Counted from the stretch's first letter, positions 34,252 to 43,469 are shown. The stretch is 64,000 nucleotides of DNA from Sphaerospermopsis torques-reginae ITEP-024 (GCF_019598945.1 NZ_CP080598.1:3782001-3846000), one strand, 5' to 3'. The notes: generated by a model not told the origin, from the letters alone. Made by a program: numbers and translations.

Positions 34252-34373
34252 TATAGTGTTCCGATTTGATTTATGAATTTTTCGTAGAGGCTCTTAATAG
34301 GGAATAGGGAATAGGGTTTTAGAGGATTTGGGTGTACGGAGTTTTGTTCAATAATCAAATAGGAGTGCTATAT
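34252..34373. repeat. MITE-like element, copy 2
   Basis: TATAGTGTTCCGATTTGATT at the left and, in reverse complement, TATAGCACTCCTATTTGATT at the right. The interior differs from copy 1 (18288-18429) apart from the sub-terminal TATGAATTTTTCGTA/TATAAATTTCTCGTA stretch and an AATAGGG repeat. It lies 5' of crcB and 210 bases before the Fic gene. Confidence 0.72.
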
Positions 34374-34582
34374 CTTCCCCAAATTTACTGCCTACAATAT
34401 AAAATAGTGTAATTTAAAATCATGAGTCTAGCAAAAAACAGCATTAAATCAACACTAATAATTAAATTTTAAAGCATATAATTATATCCTAGATTTGGCT
34501 CGGTATGACTGTATTAACGAAAAAAGATATTTTCTGATAATATAGCTATATAAATCATGCTGTGTTAACGAAACCGATAATA

Positions 34583-35731
34583 ATGAGCAACGCTGCTAGA
34601 GCCGGTCGCTACATAGAGCAACCCGGAAAATATAAAGCTTTTATACCTAATCCATTACCTCCTGAACCTGGAATTAATATGGATCAGGAGATGTGGCAAA
34701 TATTATCTCAAGCAGATTTGGCATTAGGTCGCCTAGATGGTTCTACGGATGCCTTACCTAACCCAGATTTATTTGTATTTATGTATGTTCGTAAAGAAGC
34801 CGTTCTTTCTAGTCAGATAGAGGGTACACAAGCTTCACTAATGGATGTTTTAGAGTTTGAAGCTCAAGCAATAGAACCAGATAATCCTCAAGATGTAGCT
34901 GAGGTAGTTAACTATATAGCAGCTGTTAATTATGGTCTTGAAAGGTTGGCAGATTTACCTGTATCTCTAAGACTAATCCGAGAAATTCACAAGAAGTTAA
35001 TGAATGGAGTCCGGGGATCTGAGCGAGATCCTGGAGAGTTTCGCCGTACTCAAAATTGGATTGGTGCTGGTGGTTGTTCTTTAAACAATGCTACCTATGT
35101 TCCTCCTCCTCCTTATGAAATGAATCAAGCACTGGATAATTTAGAAAAGTTCCTCCATGATTCAACACCAATACCGGCTTTGATTAAAATTGGATTAGCT
35201 CATGCTCAGTTTGAAACAATTCATCCTTTTCTAGATGGTAATGGCAGAACAGGGCGTTTACTAATTACTTTTTTGCTTTGTGAACAAAATATACTCAAAC
35301 GACCTTTATTATATATCTCTTACTATTTCAAGAAACACCGTACAGAATACTATGATCGTCTTCAAGCTGTTAGAGATACTGGTAATTGGGAAGGTTGGCT
35401 TAAATTCTTTTTACGTGGAGTTTGTGAAGTAGCTCAAGAAGCATCTGCAACTGCTCGAAAAATAGTTAGTATGAAAGAAGAACACCGACAGTTAGTGTTA
35501 AATACAATGGGTCGTAAATCAGGAAAAGCAATAACTCTACTAGAAAGCCTTTACTTCAAACCTATTGTTGCTGTGGAAAACGTTCAGGAAATAATTCAAT
35601 TATCTTATCCCAATGCAAACACACTCATAAAAGAAATGTGTGACTTAGGTTTGCTAAAAGAAATTACAGGGCAAAAGCGTAATCGAGTCTTTGCTTATCA
35701 ACCGTTTCTAGATGTATTTAAGGATTATTGA
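34583..35731 (+). CDS. Fic family protein, class II (putative AMP transferase)
   Basis: 382 residues from the ATG at 34583; a GTG at 34562 would add seven. An N-terminal Fic_N-like region contains LSSQIEGTQASL, whose SxxxEG is the inhibitory motif of class II Fic proteins. The catalytic motif HPFLDGNGRTGR lies near residues 213-224. A winged-helix-like C-terminus (LIKEMCDLGLLKEITGQKRNRVFAYQPFLDVF) completes the usual architecture. Such proteins transfer AMP to, or remove it from, target proteins. It is not next to an antitoxin gene; autoinhibition is internal. No good ribosome site is seen, and the 360 bases upstream hold a MITE. It could be a recent arrival, as class II fic genes often are. 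Confidence 0.88.
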   Translation: MSNAARAGRYIEQPGKYKAFIPNPLPPEPGINMDQEMWQILSQADLALGRLDGSTDALPNPDLFVFMYVRKEAVLSSQIEGTQASLMDVLEFEAQAIEPDNPQDVAEVVNYIAAVNYGLERLADLPVSLRLIREIHKKLMNGVRGSERDPGEFRRTQNWIGAGGCSLNNATYVPPPPYEMNQALDNLEKFLHDSTPIPALIKIGLAHAQFETIHPFLDGNGRTGRLLITFLLCEQNILKRPLLYISYYFKKHRTEYYDRLQAVRDTGNWEGWLKFFLRGVCEVAQEASATARKIVSMKEEHRQLVLNTMGRKSGKAITLLESLYFKPIVAVENVQEIIQLSYPNANTLIKEMCDLGLLKEITGQKRNRVFAYQPFLDVFKDY

Positions 35732-35857
35732 TGATATCTTATCCCTAGCAATTAAACTCAATTTTAATTTTACATTTACAGCGTGAAACCCGTACTGCTG
35801 GGAGAGGTTTTCATCACTGTACACCATAGTTGAACTCGATACAATCAAAACATACAC

Positions 35858-35888
35858 CAGGGAACAGGGAACAGGGAACAGGGAACAG
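35858..35888. repeat. STRR tract, GGGAACA units
   Basis: Four tandem GGGAACA heptamers within the 294-base gap between the Fic gene and htpX. Nothing else is recognised in this gap apart from the htpX leader. Confidence 0.9.
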
Positions 35889-36025
35889 CTTTGAAAATGT
35901 CTTTTCATCAGGCTTTGTTCCTAAAGTTTCTACCTCATTTACCTCAAATCTGCTGAAGCTAACCCACAGCTATTATTTAGTAGAAATTAAACAAAATTAT
36001 GAAGCATTAACAGGAGAAAACTACT

Positions 36026-36892
36026 ATGGGAAATCAATTCAAAACTGCTGCTTTATTAGCTGCCCTTAGTGGCTTATTAATTGCCATTAGTTATTGGGTC
36101 ATTGGTGGTACTAGCGGTGTAATTATCGGCATTGGATTAGCAGCAGTTACCAACCTATTTTCTTGGTATCAATCTGATAAAATTGCTTTGGCAGTTTATA
36201 ACGCCCAACCTGTCAGCGAAGCCCAAGCACCAGGACTTTATCGCATGGTAGAAAGACTATCAAACCGTGCTAATATTCCCATGCCAGGAGTGTACATTGT
36301 TCCTAGTCAAACTGCTAATGCTTTCGCTACAGGAAGAGATCCAGAACACGCTGCTGTTGCCGTTACTGAAGGCATTTTAAACATCTTACCAGAGGAAGAA
36401 TTAGAAGGAGTAATTGCCCACGAACTCACCCACATTATTAATCGTGATACCCTCACTCAAGCCGTTGCTGCTACTGTCGCCGGTGCGATATCTTTCCTCG
36501 CCCAAATGTTAAGTTATAGCCTGTGGTTTGGTGGTGGTTCAAGAGATAATCAAAGAGGTGGTAATCCTTTGGGAGTGCTAGTAACAGTCATGCTTGCACC
36601 TATAGCAGCCACAATTATTCAATTAGCAATTTCCCGCACTAGAGAATTTTCTGCTGATGCTGGTGCTGCCAAATTAACAGGTAATCCCCGCGCTTTAGCT
36701 AGGGCTTTACAAAGACTAGAAGCAACCGCTAGACAAATGCCTTTAAATGCTAATCCTGCCTTTGAACCATTATTAATTATTCATCCTATTTCTGGGCAAT
36801 TTTTAGGTAATTTGTTTTCTAGTCATCCTGCTACAGAAGCCCGTGTAGAAGCATTGCTGAAAATAGAAAGAGAATTGGCAGGTAGTTATTAA
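36026..36892 (+). CDS. htpX: M48 family zinc metalloprotease HtpX
   Basis: 288 residues, plasma-membrane protease for misfolded membrane proteins. Two N-terminal spans (ALLAALSGLLIAISYWVIGG, IIGIGLAAVTNLF), then the zinc motif HELTHIINRDTL (His, Glu, His) near residues 131-142, two further spans with GGGSRDNQRGG between them, and SRTREFSADAGAAKLTG with the third zinc ligand Glu. The C-terminus has FSSHPATEARVEALLKIE, typical of HtpX. AGGAG lies ten bases before the ATG. Downstream (36893-37056) are CCCCTTAAAAAGGGG-like and CCCAGTCTCAGACTGGG inverted repeats, which may end transcription between convergent genes. Confidence 0.94.
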   Translation: MGNQFKTAALLAALSGLLIAISYWVIGGTSGVIIGIGLAAVTNLFSWYQSDKIALAVYNAQPVSEAQAPGLYRMVERLSNRANIPMPGVYIVPSQTANAFATGRDPEHAAVAVTEGILNILPEEELEGVIAHELTHIINRDTLTQAVAATVAGAISFLAQMLSYSLWFGGGSRDNQRGGNPLGVLVTVMLAPIAATIIQLAISRTREFSADAGAAKLTGNPRALARALQRLEATARQMPLNANPAFEPLLIIHPISGQFLGNLFSSHPATEARVEALLKIERELAGSY

Positions 36893-37056
36893 TAGAATAG
36901 AAAATAGATCCCCCTAAATCCCCCTTAAAAAGGGGACTTTGAGTAATTTATCTCGTCCCCAGTCTCAGACTGGGAATGCTTTCCGGGAGGTTCTACCTCC
37001 CATCATATCGGTACTTTTAACCTAAACCCAAAAAACCAGAAACTAAAGGTAAAAGT

Positions 37057-37383
37057 TTATGATTGGGGGTTTTTCCATCCATCATAAGCAGCAATGAGAA
37101 CATTTACATAAATATTATCAGTAAGTTCTTTAATTGCTTCAATGCCACCCGCTTTTAATGCACCTATTACCCGTTCCTTTAGTTCTGGATTTTTATTGAT
37201 ACCCTTAACTGCCACCTCGATTTCCGCTTGAGTATCTGTAGGTATATCAGCAGGATAGGATTGATTGAGGATTTGGAGTAGTTGTTGAATCTCACTAGCA
37301 GATTCCGCTAGGTTTTGCTTGGGATTAACAATCTGATTTCCCATAACCTTACCTGCTACTCCTGTAGCTTCTTTAATATTCAT
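37057..37383 (-). CDS. Small partner protein of the pentapeptide-repeat gene
   Basis: 108 residues. NPKQNLAESASEIQQLLQIL followed by a QAEIEVAVKGINKNPELKERVIGALKAGG stretch and a C-terminal YVNVLIAAYDGWKNP matches a small domain often found fused to, or encoded next to, pentapeptide-repeat and other multidomain proteins of Nostocales. It is helical and probably an interaction module; biochemical function is unknown. The ATG follows the TAG of the upstream gene with no gap (TAGATG), a clear case of translational coupling, so the two proteins are made together. Confidence 0.72.
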   Translation of the reverse strand: MNIKEATGVAGKVMGNQIVNPKQNLAESASEIQQLLQILNQSYPADIPTDTQAEIEVAVKGINKNPELKERVIGALKAGGIEAIKELTDNIYVNVLIAAYDGWKNPQS

Positions 37384-39096
37384 CTATACTTCGACATTGC
37401 GACTGTAATCACTACTGTTAGTCATCTGTTTAATTTCCTGTATGATTTGCTGTTGAACATTAATCTGTTTATCTGCTAATATCTCAGTTATATTACCCAA
37501 AATTGAGTATTGTTGTTTATTATCCTCAATTCGCTTGTTTTTCTCTTCTAAAAGTTCATCTTTTGCTTGTAATAGGGCTTTATATTTTTCTTCTACAGCT
37601 TGTAATGCCAATTGATAATTTTCTGTAAAATCCCTGTGAATCTTTTCTTTATCAGCGCCTTCAGGTGCATTCACCTTAACGACAATTACCCCATCACCTT
37701 TATTTTCAATACTCTGGATAGATAGTTCAGTATCTTGATTTTGGTTCTGCACCTTGCCAAAAGCATTAACAAAAGCTTTCCAGTCAATACCATTACGGAA
37801 AATTAAATCAACAGTATTTAAAACTTCTTCAAATAATTTGGTAAATTCTCCTGGTTGAAATTCCCCACTACTGGGACGACGTTCACGGTCATCTGTTCCT
37901 GGTTTGGGATTTTCTAAAAGATAGACAAAACGACAATCAACATTATCTAATATAGTCGTACTTTCAATATTCCAAGCTTCCACACAAGCACCAGTCATTT
38001 GAGCATTGGTGAAATTAGTACCAACCGCTTGAGTAAGAGACAGGTTAGCCCATTCTAAACAAGCGCCTTTAAAAGTGGCTTCAACAATATCAGCATCTTT
38101 CAAATTAGCATTTTTCAAATCTGCATCTATCAAGTTTGCACCTCTGAGGTTTGCACCAACATAAGATTTATTTCTACCATTGAGAGTAACAAGCAAGTTG
38201 AGAACTGCGGGGTTAGCTAGTATAGTATTACCTGGTCTAGCAAAATCAAGTTTTTTGGCTTTATAAAAACGAGTGCGCGTTAGATTGGCTTTTCTGAAAT
38301 CCGTGTTTTTTAGAGTTGCACCAGTAAAATCAGCATCAGTTAAATCAGCACCACGAAAACTCGTACCACCTGTTGCAGCGAAGGCAATGGCAAATGAGCC
38401 AATCAAAGCATATCTTTCATCCCCAGTAAAACTAAGGCAGCTTATATAAGCAATAAAAAGAAGTAAAACTATAGCTACGGCTCCACCTACAACCACTGCT
38501 AGGGTTCTAGCTCCGATTACAACTACAACTAGGAAGCCAATTGTGGCTCCGATAAAGGCTCCAGCTATAGCGGCGGCTTCGGCTCTGGTTCCGGCTCCGA
38601 CGAAGGCTCCAAGTCCAGCTAGAGCAGCGGTTCCAAATGTGACTCCAGCTACAGCCACGGCTATAGGGGCGGCTCCGGTTCCGGTGAAAGCGAAGGCTAT
38701 GGTTCCGGTGAAAGCGAAGACTATGGCTCCGGCGTATGCTGCGGCTGTTAAACCCTTAGAAATAGTGACAATACAAAAGACTATTACTATAACTAGAGAA
38801 ACTATTCCAATAATAAAGTTTTCAGAGTTTTCGGGATTCAAAATCAATGCTATCAATGTACCAATGATGATTGAGAAAAACCCTGATAGTGCTGACATTA
38901 GTAACGTAGCTATGAGCAAACCAATTACCCAACGTCGCTGTAGTCCAGCCTTAGCGCCTGTAAAATCAGCATCTTTAAGGATAGCATTGGTAAAATTTGC
39001 CCCTCTAATATCAGCTTTACTAAAGTTCGCACCTGTCAGGTCTTGACCTTTAAAAGAGCGTCCCCGAAGATTTTGACCGGAGTAATCTGGTGGCAT
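37384..39096 (-). CDS. Pentapeptide-repeat protein with a multi-span membrane core and coiled-coil tail
   Basis: 570 residues. Order: pentapeptide repeats about 8-50 (A(D/N)LxG type: GANFSKADIRGANFT); basic link QRRW; a membrane region about 55-240 with many Gly/Ala-rich spans; second pentapeptide block about 245-375 (GADLTDADFTGATLKNTDF, GANLRGANLIDADLKN); a region around 400-480 including FTKLFEEVLNTVDLIFRNG; and a coiled coil 480-545 (VEEKYKALLQAKDELLEEKN) ending NSSDYSRNVEV. The Gly/Ala spans are encoded by GGCTCCG/GGTTCCG-like DNA repeats (about 38550-38740), so the span number can vary by slippage. It is coupled to the small gene downstream. No enzyme domain is seen; a membrane scaffold or sensor is my inference. 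Confidence 0.75.
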   Translation of the reverse strand: MPPDYSGQNLRGRSFKGQDLTGANFSKADIRGANFTNAILKDADFTGAKAGLQRRWVIGLLIATLLMSALSGFFSIIIGTLIALILNPENSENFIIGIVSLVIVIVFCIVTISKGLTAAAYAGAIVFAFTGTIAFAFTGTGAAPIAVAVAGVTFGTAALAGLGAFVGAGTRAEAAAIAGAFIGATIGFLVVVVIGARTLAVVVGGAVAIVLLLFIAYISCLSFTGDERYALIGSFAIAFAATGGTSFRGADLTDADFTGATLKNTDFRKANLTRTRFYKAKKLDFARPGNTILANPAVLNLLVTLNGRNKSYVGANLRGANLIDADLKNANLKDADIVEATFKGACLEWANLSLTQAVGTNFTNAQMTGACVEAWNIESTTILDNVDCRFVYLLENPKPGTDDRERRPSSGEFQPGEFTKLFEEVLNTVDLIFRNGIDWKAFVNAFGKVQNQNQDTELSIQSIENKGDGVIVVKVNAPEGADKEKIHRDFTENYQLALQAVEEKYKALLQAKDELLEEKNKRIEDNKQQYSILGNITEILADKQINVQQQIIQEIKQMTNSSDYSRNVEV

Positions 39097-39421
39097 AATA
39101 GCGTCAGCAAGAGTTTATCTATTAGATAATATACATACTTGCTGGTCTTTATTCCTGTTTTTGGCGAAATTCGCAGAAATTCGTCTGTCTGCTGTACTCC
39201 TGGCTGCTCAAAAATTAACCTTTGGAAAAATACTTAATCCTGAGATTCAATAAATAAAGGTTTAGCAGCTACGCAAAACCCCACTCCTGCAAGGAAATTG
39301 ATTTCAGGGCGGATATCGAAGCTAATTCTTAAACTATTTCTAGCTTAAATTTACACCAATGAGCATTGCTCAACCCCTACCAAAATAAACTTTTTTTACT
39401 CCTACTTTCTACCTTCTTGCA
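39097..39421. repeat. Intergenic region with a truncated copy of the 33504-33780 element
   Basis: The right terminal sequence at 39345-39380 (TTAAATTTACACCAATGAGC onward, ending CAACCCCTAC) matches the right end of the element at 33745-33780, and TAGCTTAAAT just before it is shared too. The left part is shortened: GGTTTAGCAG at 39259 may be the rest of the other end. No gene is visible. Confidence 0.6.
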
Positions 39422-40420
39422 CTAATAATTATTCGCATAACTAGCCACTTTCCTATCAACCAAAACAAGATTATCTACAGCATATTTCACAACTAATGAT
39501 TCTTGTGTAGCATGACAAGAACTCTTTAAAACTTGAGTTTTCACTGCATCTTTCACCAGTTTAGCCTGATAAGTATAAACAGAACCAGCAGGATTTTCAT
39601 AAGTTAGCTCTGCTAACATTGTATTATTATCCATGCTTTGCTCTAAAATTTTACCTGCTACTTTATTATTAAACCAATTCCATCCTTGACTAAAAATCAT
39701 TTCTCTTTCTAAAACCTGTAATACATAGGGCAAAATTCCCCAACCCCGATAAACTTTATGCAAAATTTGAATATCACCAGTACGAGTTAAAATTGATCTG
39801 AAAGATTCTTGATCCAGTACACCATAATATCTTGCTTCTGGTAAATCTATAGCTGTCGGTGCAAAACGATGTCCGCCAAAATGGCTGGATCTCCAAATTC
39901 TTACATGATCAAATTGCAATTGGGCAATAGTATTTTTAGCATGAAAATAAAAAGGGTTGCCATATCTCGCACAACATTGATCATGGCTACCATGTGTACA
40001 AATTAAAATATCTCTGGTGAAATTATTTTCTACTTGAAAATCAGGATTTCCACCGGATAACCATTTCCGCACAACTCCCGCTACTTGTTCAATATTTGGT
40101 AATTTAAATTCTTGTTTGCAGTAGCCATGACTTAAACCTTCTTGTTTTTGATAAATTAATAATGTAGTTTCTTTCACTCTATGTGAATCATCATTAGCAA
40201 TTAACAAAAACCTAATCGGTAATTTACTACGCTGCACCTCAGAAACTAAAACCCGCAAATTATCAGGAACCCATTTAGAAGTAAATGCTTCTGACATCCA
40301 AGGAGTAGGACATTCTACTAAAATATAAGTTTGGTAGTTGGTTGCACTACCAATTATTTCTTCTCCTATTTGTCTTGAGTAGTCTGAGCAAAAAAACTTA
40401 TTCATATCATTTTTTCCCAA
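39422..40420 (-). CDS. Sucrase/ferredoxin-like protein (thioredoxin-like [2Fe-2S] fold)
   Basis: 332 residues of the Suc_Fer-like family (PF06999), related to yeast Apd1/Aim32. The diagnostic segment is DILICTHGSHDQCCARYGNPFYFHA with the cysteines, followed by IWRSSHFGGHRFAPTAIDLP, where His residues complete a [2Fe-2S] site of 2-Cys/2-His type. The N-terminus has FFCSDYSRQIGEEIIGSA. The protein is probably a cytosolic electron carrier or redox sensor; substrate unknown. The start at 40420 agrees with the family. Its leader faces a 1.2-kb region without genes. Confidence 0.85.
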   Translation of the reverse strand: MGKNDMNKFFCSDYSRQIGEEIIGSATNYQTYILVECPTPWMSEAFTSKWVPDNLRVLVSEVQRSKLPIRFLLIANDDSHRVKETTLLIYQKQEGLSHGYCKQEFKLPNIEQVAGVVRKWLSGGNPDFQVENNFTRDILICTHGSHDQCCARYGNPFYFHAKNTIAQLQFDHVRIWRSSHFGGHRFAPTAIDLPEARYYGVLDQESFRSILTRTGDIQILHKVYRGWGILPYVLQVLEREMIFSQGWNWFNNKVAGKILEQSMDNNTMLAELTYENPAGSVYTYQAKLVKDAVKTQVLKSSCHATQESLVVKYAVDNLVLVDRKVASYANNY

Positions 40421-41130
40421 GAATTTGTTGTATGGACAAAGATAAATAAACAGTAAAATTGTGCCTCTAGCTACTACTTTCAGTGTTTTTTGATGTTCAT
40501 AGATTTAGCAATTTAAGACATCTTGCCACTTTATAAGCTTCTGGTTTTTTCCAGTCTTTCCGGTTAATAAATCCTTTCTTTACAAAACTCAGCATCTATT
40601 TATTTGATTGGGTTTAAATCGCTTAAATCTTAATGTTTTGTATTTTATTAATAACTTGCTTATGTATATATATTTATATGTATACATAAAAATATACTGT
40701 CAACAAGTCCTATTGTATCAATCAGTGTCTTCATAATGCTAAAAATTCTCAACAAACAACCAAAAATATAAAAAAGCAAGTTATGGCAACGGGTATGGTA
40801 AAAATGCGCCTGTCATCACCCCAAAGGTAGAATTTAAGGAAGTTATGGCAGTTTTCATCTGTTGTTTCTCCCGTGGTGCTGTACTTGCTGTTCATCAAAA
40901 ACAAAGATGCTGAAAGCCTTGTGATGCTTGATTTTTGAGTTTATGTATCAACAGTAACAGAATTTAAATAAAAAAGCAAGTAATTGCTCACATCTTTATT
41001 TTTTGCTAATTTTTCTCATTATATCTAGCTTACATCAAGCGAATCATGATTTAATATAATAATCATTAAATTTTTCATTAGATTTTTCAATCACATAAAT
41101 AACCAAGAGGTTATATTAAAAAATAAGTAG
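40421..41130. other. Intergenic region without recognised gene
   Basis: AT-rich, with an alternating TATGTATATATATTTATATG stretch around 40661-40682 and two AAAAAAGCAAGT words (about 40771 and 40970). I find no convincing reading frame, RNA gene or repeat family member. Confidence 0.5.
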
Positions 41131-41540
41131 GTGGGCATTAAAATTTATCGTTGTGGCAAGGAAAAAGGCAAGATACCAAAATTACCTGGTGTAATTCGTT
41201 TTGTACTAGATATTCATTTGGGTAAATTAGCCACATCTTTAAGATTGTTGGGTTTTGATACGGTATATTTTCAATAATGGACAATTAACAATGAACAATT
41301 GACAATGACCTCTCCCTGAAAGGAAGAGGATTGAAAAAGTGGATTTTTTTTGGTTTTTTCCACTTGAAAGGGGAGGTTTTAAACATTGAATGAAACAATT
41401 ATCAATTGTCAATTGTCAATTATCAATTGATAAATGAATTTCATCGTTGTGAAAATTGCGCCCAAATTTATTGGAAAGGGTCACACTATACACGATTGCA
41501 AAACTTTATTAATGAGATAATGATGAATAGTCATAGTTAA
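41131..41540 (+). pseudogene. Mut7-C RNase-domain gene interrupted by a MITE
   Basis: Bases 41170-41271 read KIPKLPGVIRFVLDIHLGK then LATSLRLLGFDTVYF, the start of a Mut7-C (PF01927) PIN-like RNase domain with its first catalytic Asp. The frame then stops in the inserted element. From 41436 the same strand resumes with NEFHRCENCAQIYWKGSHYT, the C-terminal zinc-ribbon end of the same family, and stops at 41538-41540. About 90-100 residues that should lie between are missing, as are the N-terminal ubiquitin-like domain and normal start. The gene is dead; insertion and deletion both occurred. Confidence 0.82.
41276..41430. repeat. MITE-like element, CCTCTCC/GGGGAGG family, copy C (inside Mut7-C pseudogene)
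   Basis: Starts AATGGACAATTAACAATG, contains GACCTCTCCCTGAAAGG, AGGATTGAAAAAGTGGA, the complement TCCACTT, and GGGGAGGTTTTAAAC, and ends in TCAATTGTCAATTATCAATTGA. Same order as copy A at 28041-28180. Its position between two halves of one gene shows that it is mobile or was. Confidence 0.85.
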
Positions 41541-41604
41541 TCGGTAATGAGTCAAACTGTTTTTCTATCACCAATTACCAATTACCACTTATCAATTATC
41601 AATT

Positions 41605-42573
41605 ATGGCATTAATATTAGCTCTTGATTTTGGTGGAACTAAACTAGCAGCAGCGACAGTAGAAGCAGGTTCTAGAGAATGGTTGCGTCATGAAAATAAA
41701 CTTTCACCTGCCAATGCGGATGCTTTAAGTGATATAGAAATTATGCGATCGCTCATTGATTATGTATTAGATCAACGTAAGCCAGATGCCATTGGTGTTA
41801 GCTTTGGTGGACCAGTAGATGCAGACACAGGTATGGTGAGACTTTCCCATCATGTACCTGGTTGGGAAAACATTCCCCTCAAACTCTTGCTAGAAGAAGA
41901 ATATCACGCCCCAGTCAGCATAGACAATGATGCTAACGTAGCCGCTATTGGTGAACATCGCTTTGGTGCAGGTCAAGGATACGACAGCTTATTTTACATT
42001 ACCATTAGCACAGGAGTAGGCGGTGGTTGGATACTCAACAATAAACCCTGGCAAGGTGCAGGAGGAATGGCCGGAGAAATTGGCCATATAGTAGTAGATC
42101 CCGCAGGTCCAGTGTGCTTATGTGGAAAACGGGGATGTGTAGAACGTTTCGCATCTGGTCCTTATATTGCCCAAAATGCCAAAGAACTCTTGGAAAAACA
42201 ACCTCCTAATTCTGGGGGAGGTACAAGAGGTGATATACTTAGACAGTTAGTAGGTAATGATTTAAACTTAATTACCGGGCAAATAGTCAGTGTAGCCGCA
42301 TCAAATGGAGATGAACTAGCAAAAGCGGTATTATACAAAGCAGCTTGGGCGTTGGGAGTGGGTATTGGTAATGTTGCTAACTTAATGAACCCACAGAGGT
42401 TTGTATTAGGTGGTGGAGTGACAAAAGCCGGTGATAGTTTTTGGGCGACTGTACGCAAAATAGCCCAGGAAACCGCATTACCAGAGGTGAATTTTGAAGT
42501 TGTGCGGGCGGTTTTGGGAGATGATGCGCCATTGTGGGGGGCGGTGGCTTTGGGTTTGGATGTAATGAGGTAA
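41605..42573 (+). CDS. ROK family sugar kinase (glucokinase-like)
   Basis: 322 residues. ATP site LALDFGGTKLAAA at the N-terminus; SFGGPVDADTGMV; SIDNDANVAAIGEHRFG with the catalytic Asp; TISTGVGGGW; and GHIVVDPAGPVCLCGKRGCVE, in which the His and the CxCGxxGCxE cysteines bind zinc. This is the ROK kinase pattern rather than a repressor, as there is no N-terminal DNA-binding domain. Glucose or N-acetyl sugars are likely substrates. The ATG is preceded by ATTACC/ATCAATT repeats instead of a ribosome site. It probably has its own transcript, and a Uma2 gene follows 164 bases downstream. Confidence 0.9.
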   Translation: MALILALDFGGTKLAAATVEAGSREWLRHENKLSPANADALSDIEIMRSLIDYVLDQRKPDAIGVSFGGPVDADTGMVRLSHHVPGWENIPLKLLLEEEYHAPVSIDNDANVAAIGEHRFGAGQGYDSLFYITISTGVGGGWILNNKPWQGAGGMAGEIGHIVVDPAGPVCLCGKRGCVERFASGPYIAQNAKELLEKQPPNSGGGTRGDILRQLVGNDLNLITGQIVSVAASNGDELAKAVLYKAAWALGVGIGNVANLMNPQRFVLGGGVTKAGDSFWATVRKIAQETALPEVNFEVVRAVLGDDAPLWGAVALGLDVMR

Positions 42574-42737
42574 TTATTTTGTGAAGTAATTATTTTCAGA
42601 ATTTTTTAGGCGATCGCCTATTATTTACCTGTTATTTAAATTTGAGATTTTGAATTATTTACGCCAAAATTCACAATTTCAAATCTCAAATTCAGTCAGA
42701 TCAATCACAAGCTATACTAAAATTTAATCCCTTATTT

Positions 42738-43469
42738 ATGTTTCCTATGGTTGTAAGTGCTTCCACCACCAATATTACCTGGGAACTCCTACCCGAAGAC
42801 TTCATTTTAGACGATGAACCTGTGGATAATGTCAATCAACCCAGTCTAGCAGCAGCATTAACCGAAAGTTTAGAACTCGCTGGTAAACTGCCAGCAACAG
42901 CTTTAGCTACCACTAATTATGGCATCTGTGCCACCGTAAATGGCAAATTTGTCATCAAAGCCCCTGATTGGGCTTACGTGCCGCAAATTACCGTACCTAG
43001 AGAGCAAATTCAGCGCAGTTACACCCCCCATAAACAAGGACAAATTCCTACAGTGGTCATGGAATTTCTTTCCGATACAGAAGGAAGTGAATATTCCAGT
43101 AAACGCACCTATCCCCCAGGAAAATGGTTTTTTTATGAACAAGTTTTACAAGTTCCTAACTACATCATTTTTCAACCAGAAACCGGAGAATTAGAAGTAC
43201 ATAATTTGCAGGAAACCGGATCTTATAAATTACGTTCCCTTGATGATAATAACCGTTATTGGTTAGCAGAAATGGAACTATTTATAGGTGTATGGCAAGG
43301 AAAGCGCGAAAACCGTCAAGGTTACTGGTTACGCTGGTGGGATCAAGATGGTAATTTGTTACTTTGGGGTTCTGAGTTAGTGCAACAAGAACGACTTGCT
43401 AAAGAAGCCGCCTTAAAACGCCTTGAAGAATTAGAAAAACGTCTGCGAGATGCTGGCATTTCTGATTAA
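42738..43469 (+). CDS. Uma2 family (DUF820) putative PD-(D/E)XK nuclease
   Basis: 243 residues (M4 at 42747 is an alternative start). VIKAPDWAYVPQI carries the Asp strand, GQIPTVVMEFLSDTEGSEYS the Glu region, GKWFFYEQVLQVPNYIIF and LFIGVWQGKRENRQGYWLRWWDQDGNLLLWG complete the fold. The C-terminus is a coiled coil, ERLAKEAALKRLEELEKRLRDAGI. It resembles the Uma2 protein at 13246 in layout (WWDLDGNLLL, coiled coil) more than the one at 57438. A good intrinsic terminator follows at 43528. Function unknown. Confidence 0.85.
   Translation: MFPMVVSASTTNITWELLPEDFILDDEPVDNVNQPSLAAALTESLELAGKLPATALATTNYGICATVNGKFVIKAPDWAYVPQITVPREQIQRSYTPHKQGQIPTVVMEFLSDTEGSEYSSKRTYPPGKWFFYEQVLQVPNYIIFQPETGELEVHNLQETGSYKLRSLDDNNRYWLAEMELFIGVWQGKRENRQGYWLRWWDQDGNLLLWGSELVQQERLAKEAALKRLEELEKRLRDAGISD

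Noticed and set aside
34205-34260. Fluoride riboswitch upstream of crcB
   Set aside because: The conserved pseudoknot-forming core was not found in the short leader, which is AT-rich and runs into a MITE.
38543-39046. 167-codon plus-strand open frame opposite the pentapeptide gene
   Set aside because: It is the antisense of Gly/Ala-rich coding DNA, which rarely produces stops; the Ala/Pro/Lys composition is an artefact and the minus-strand protein has real domains.
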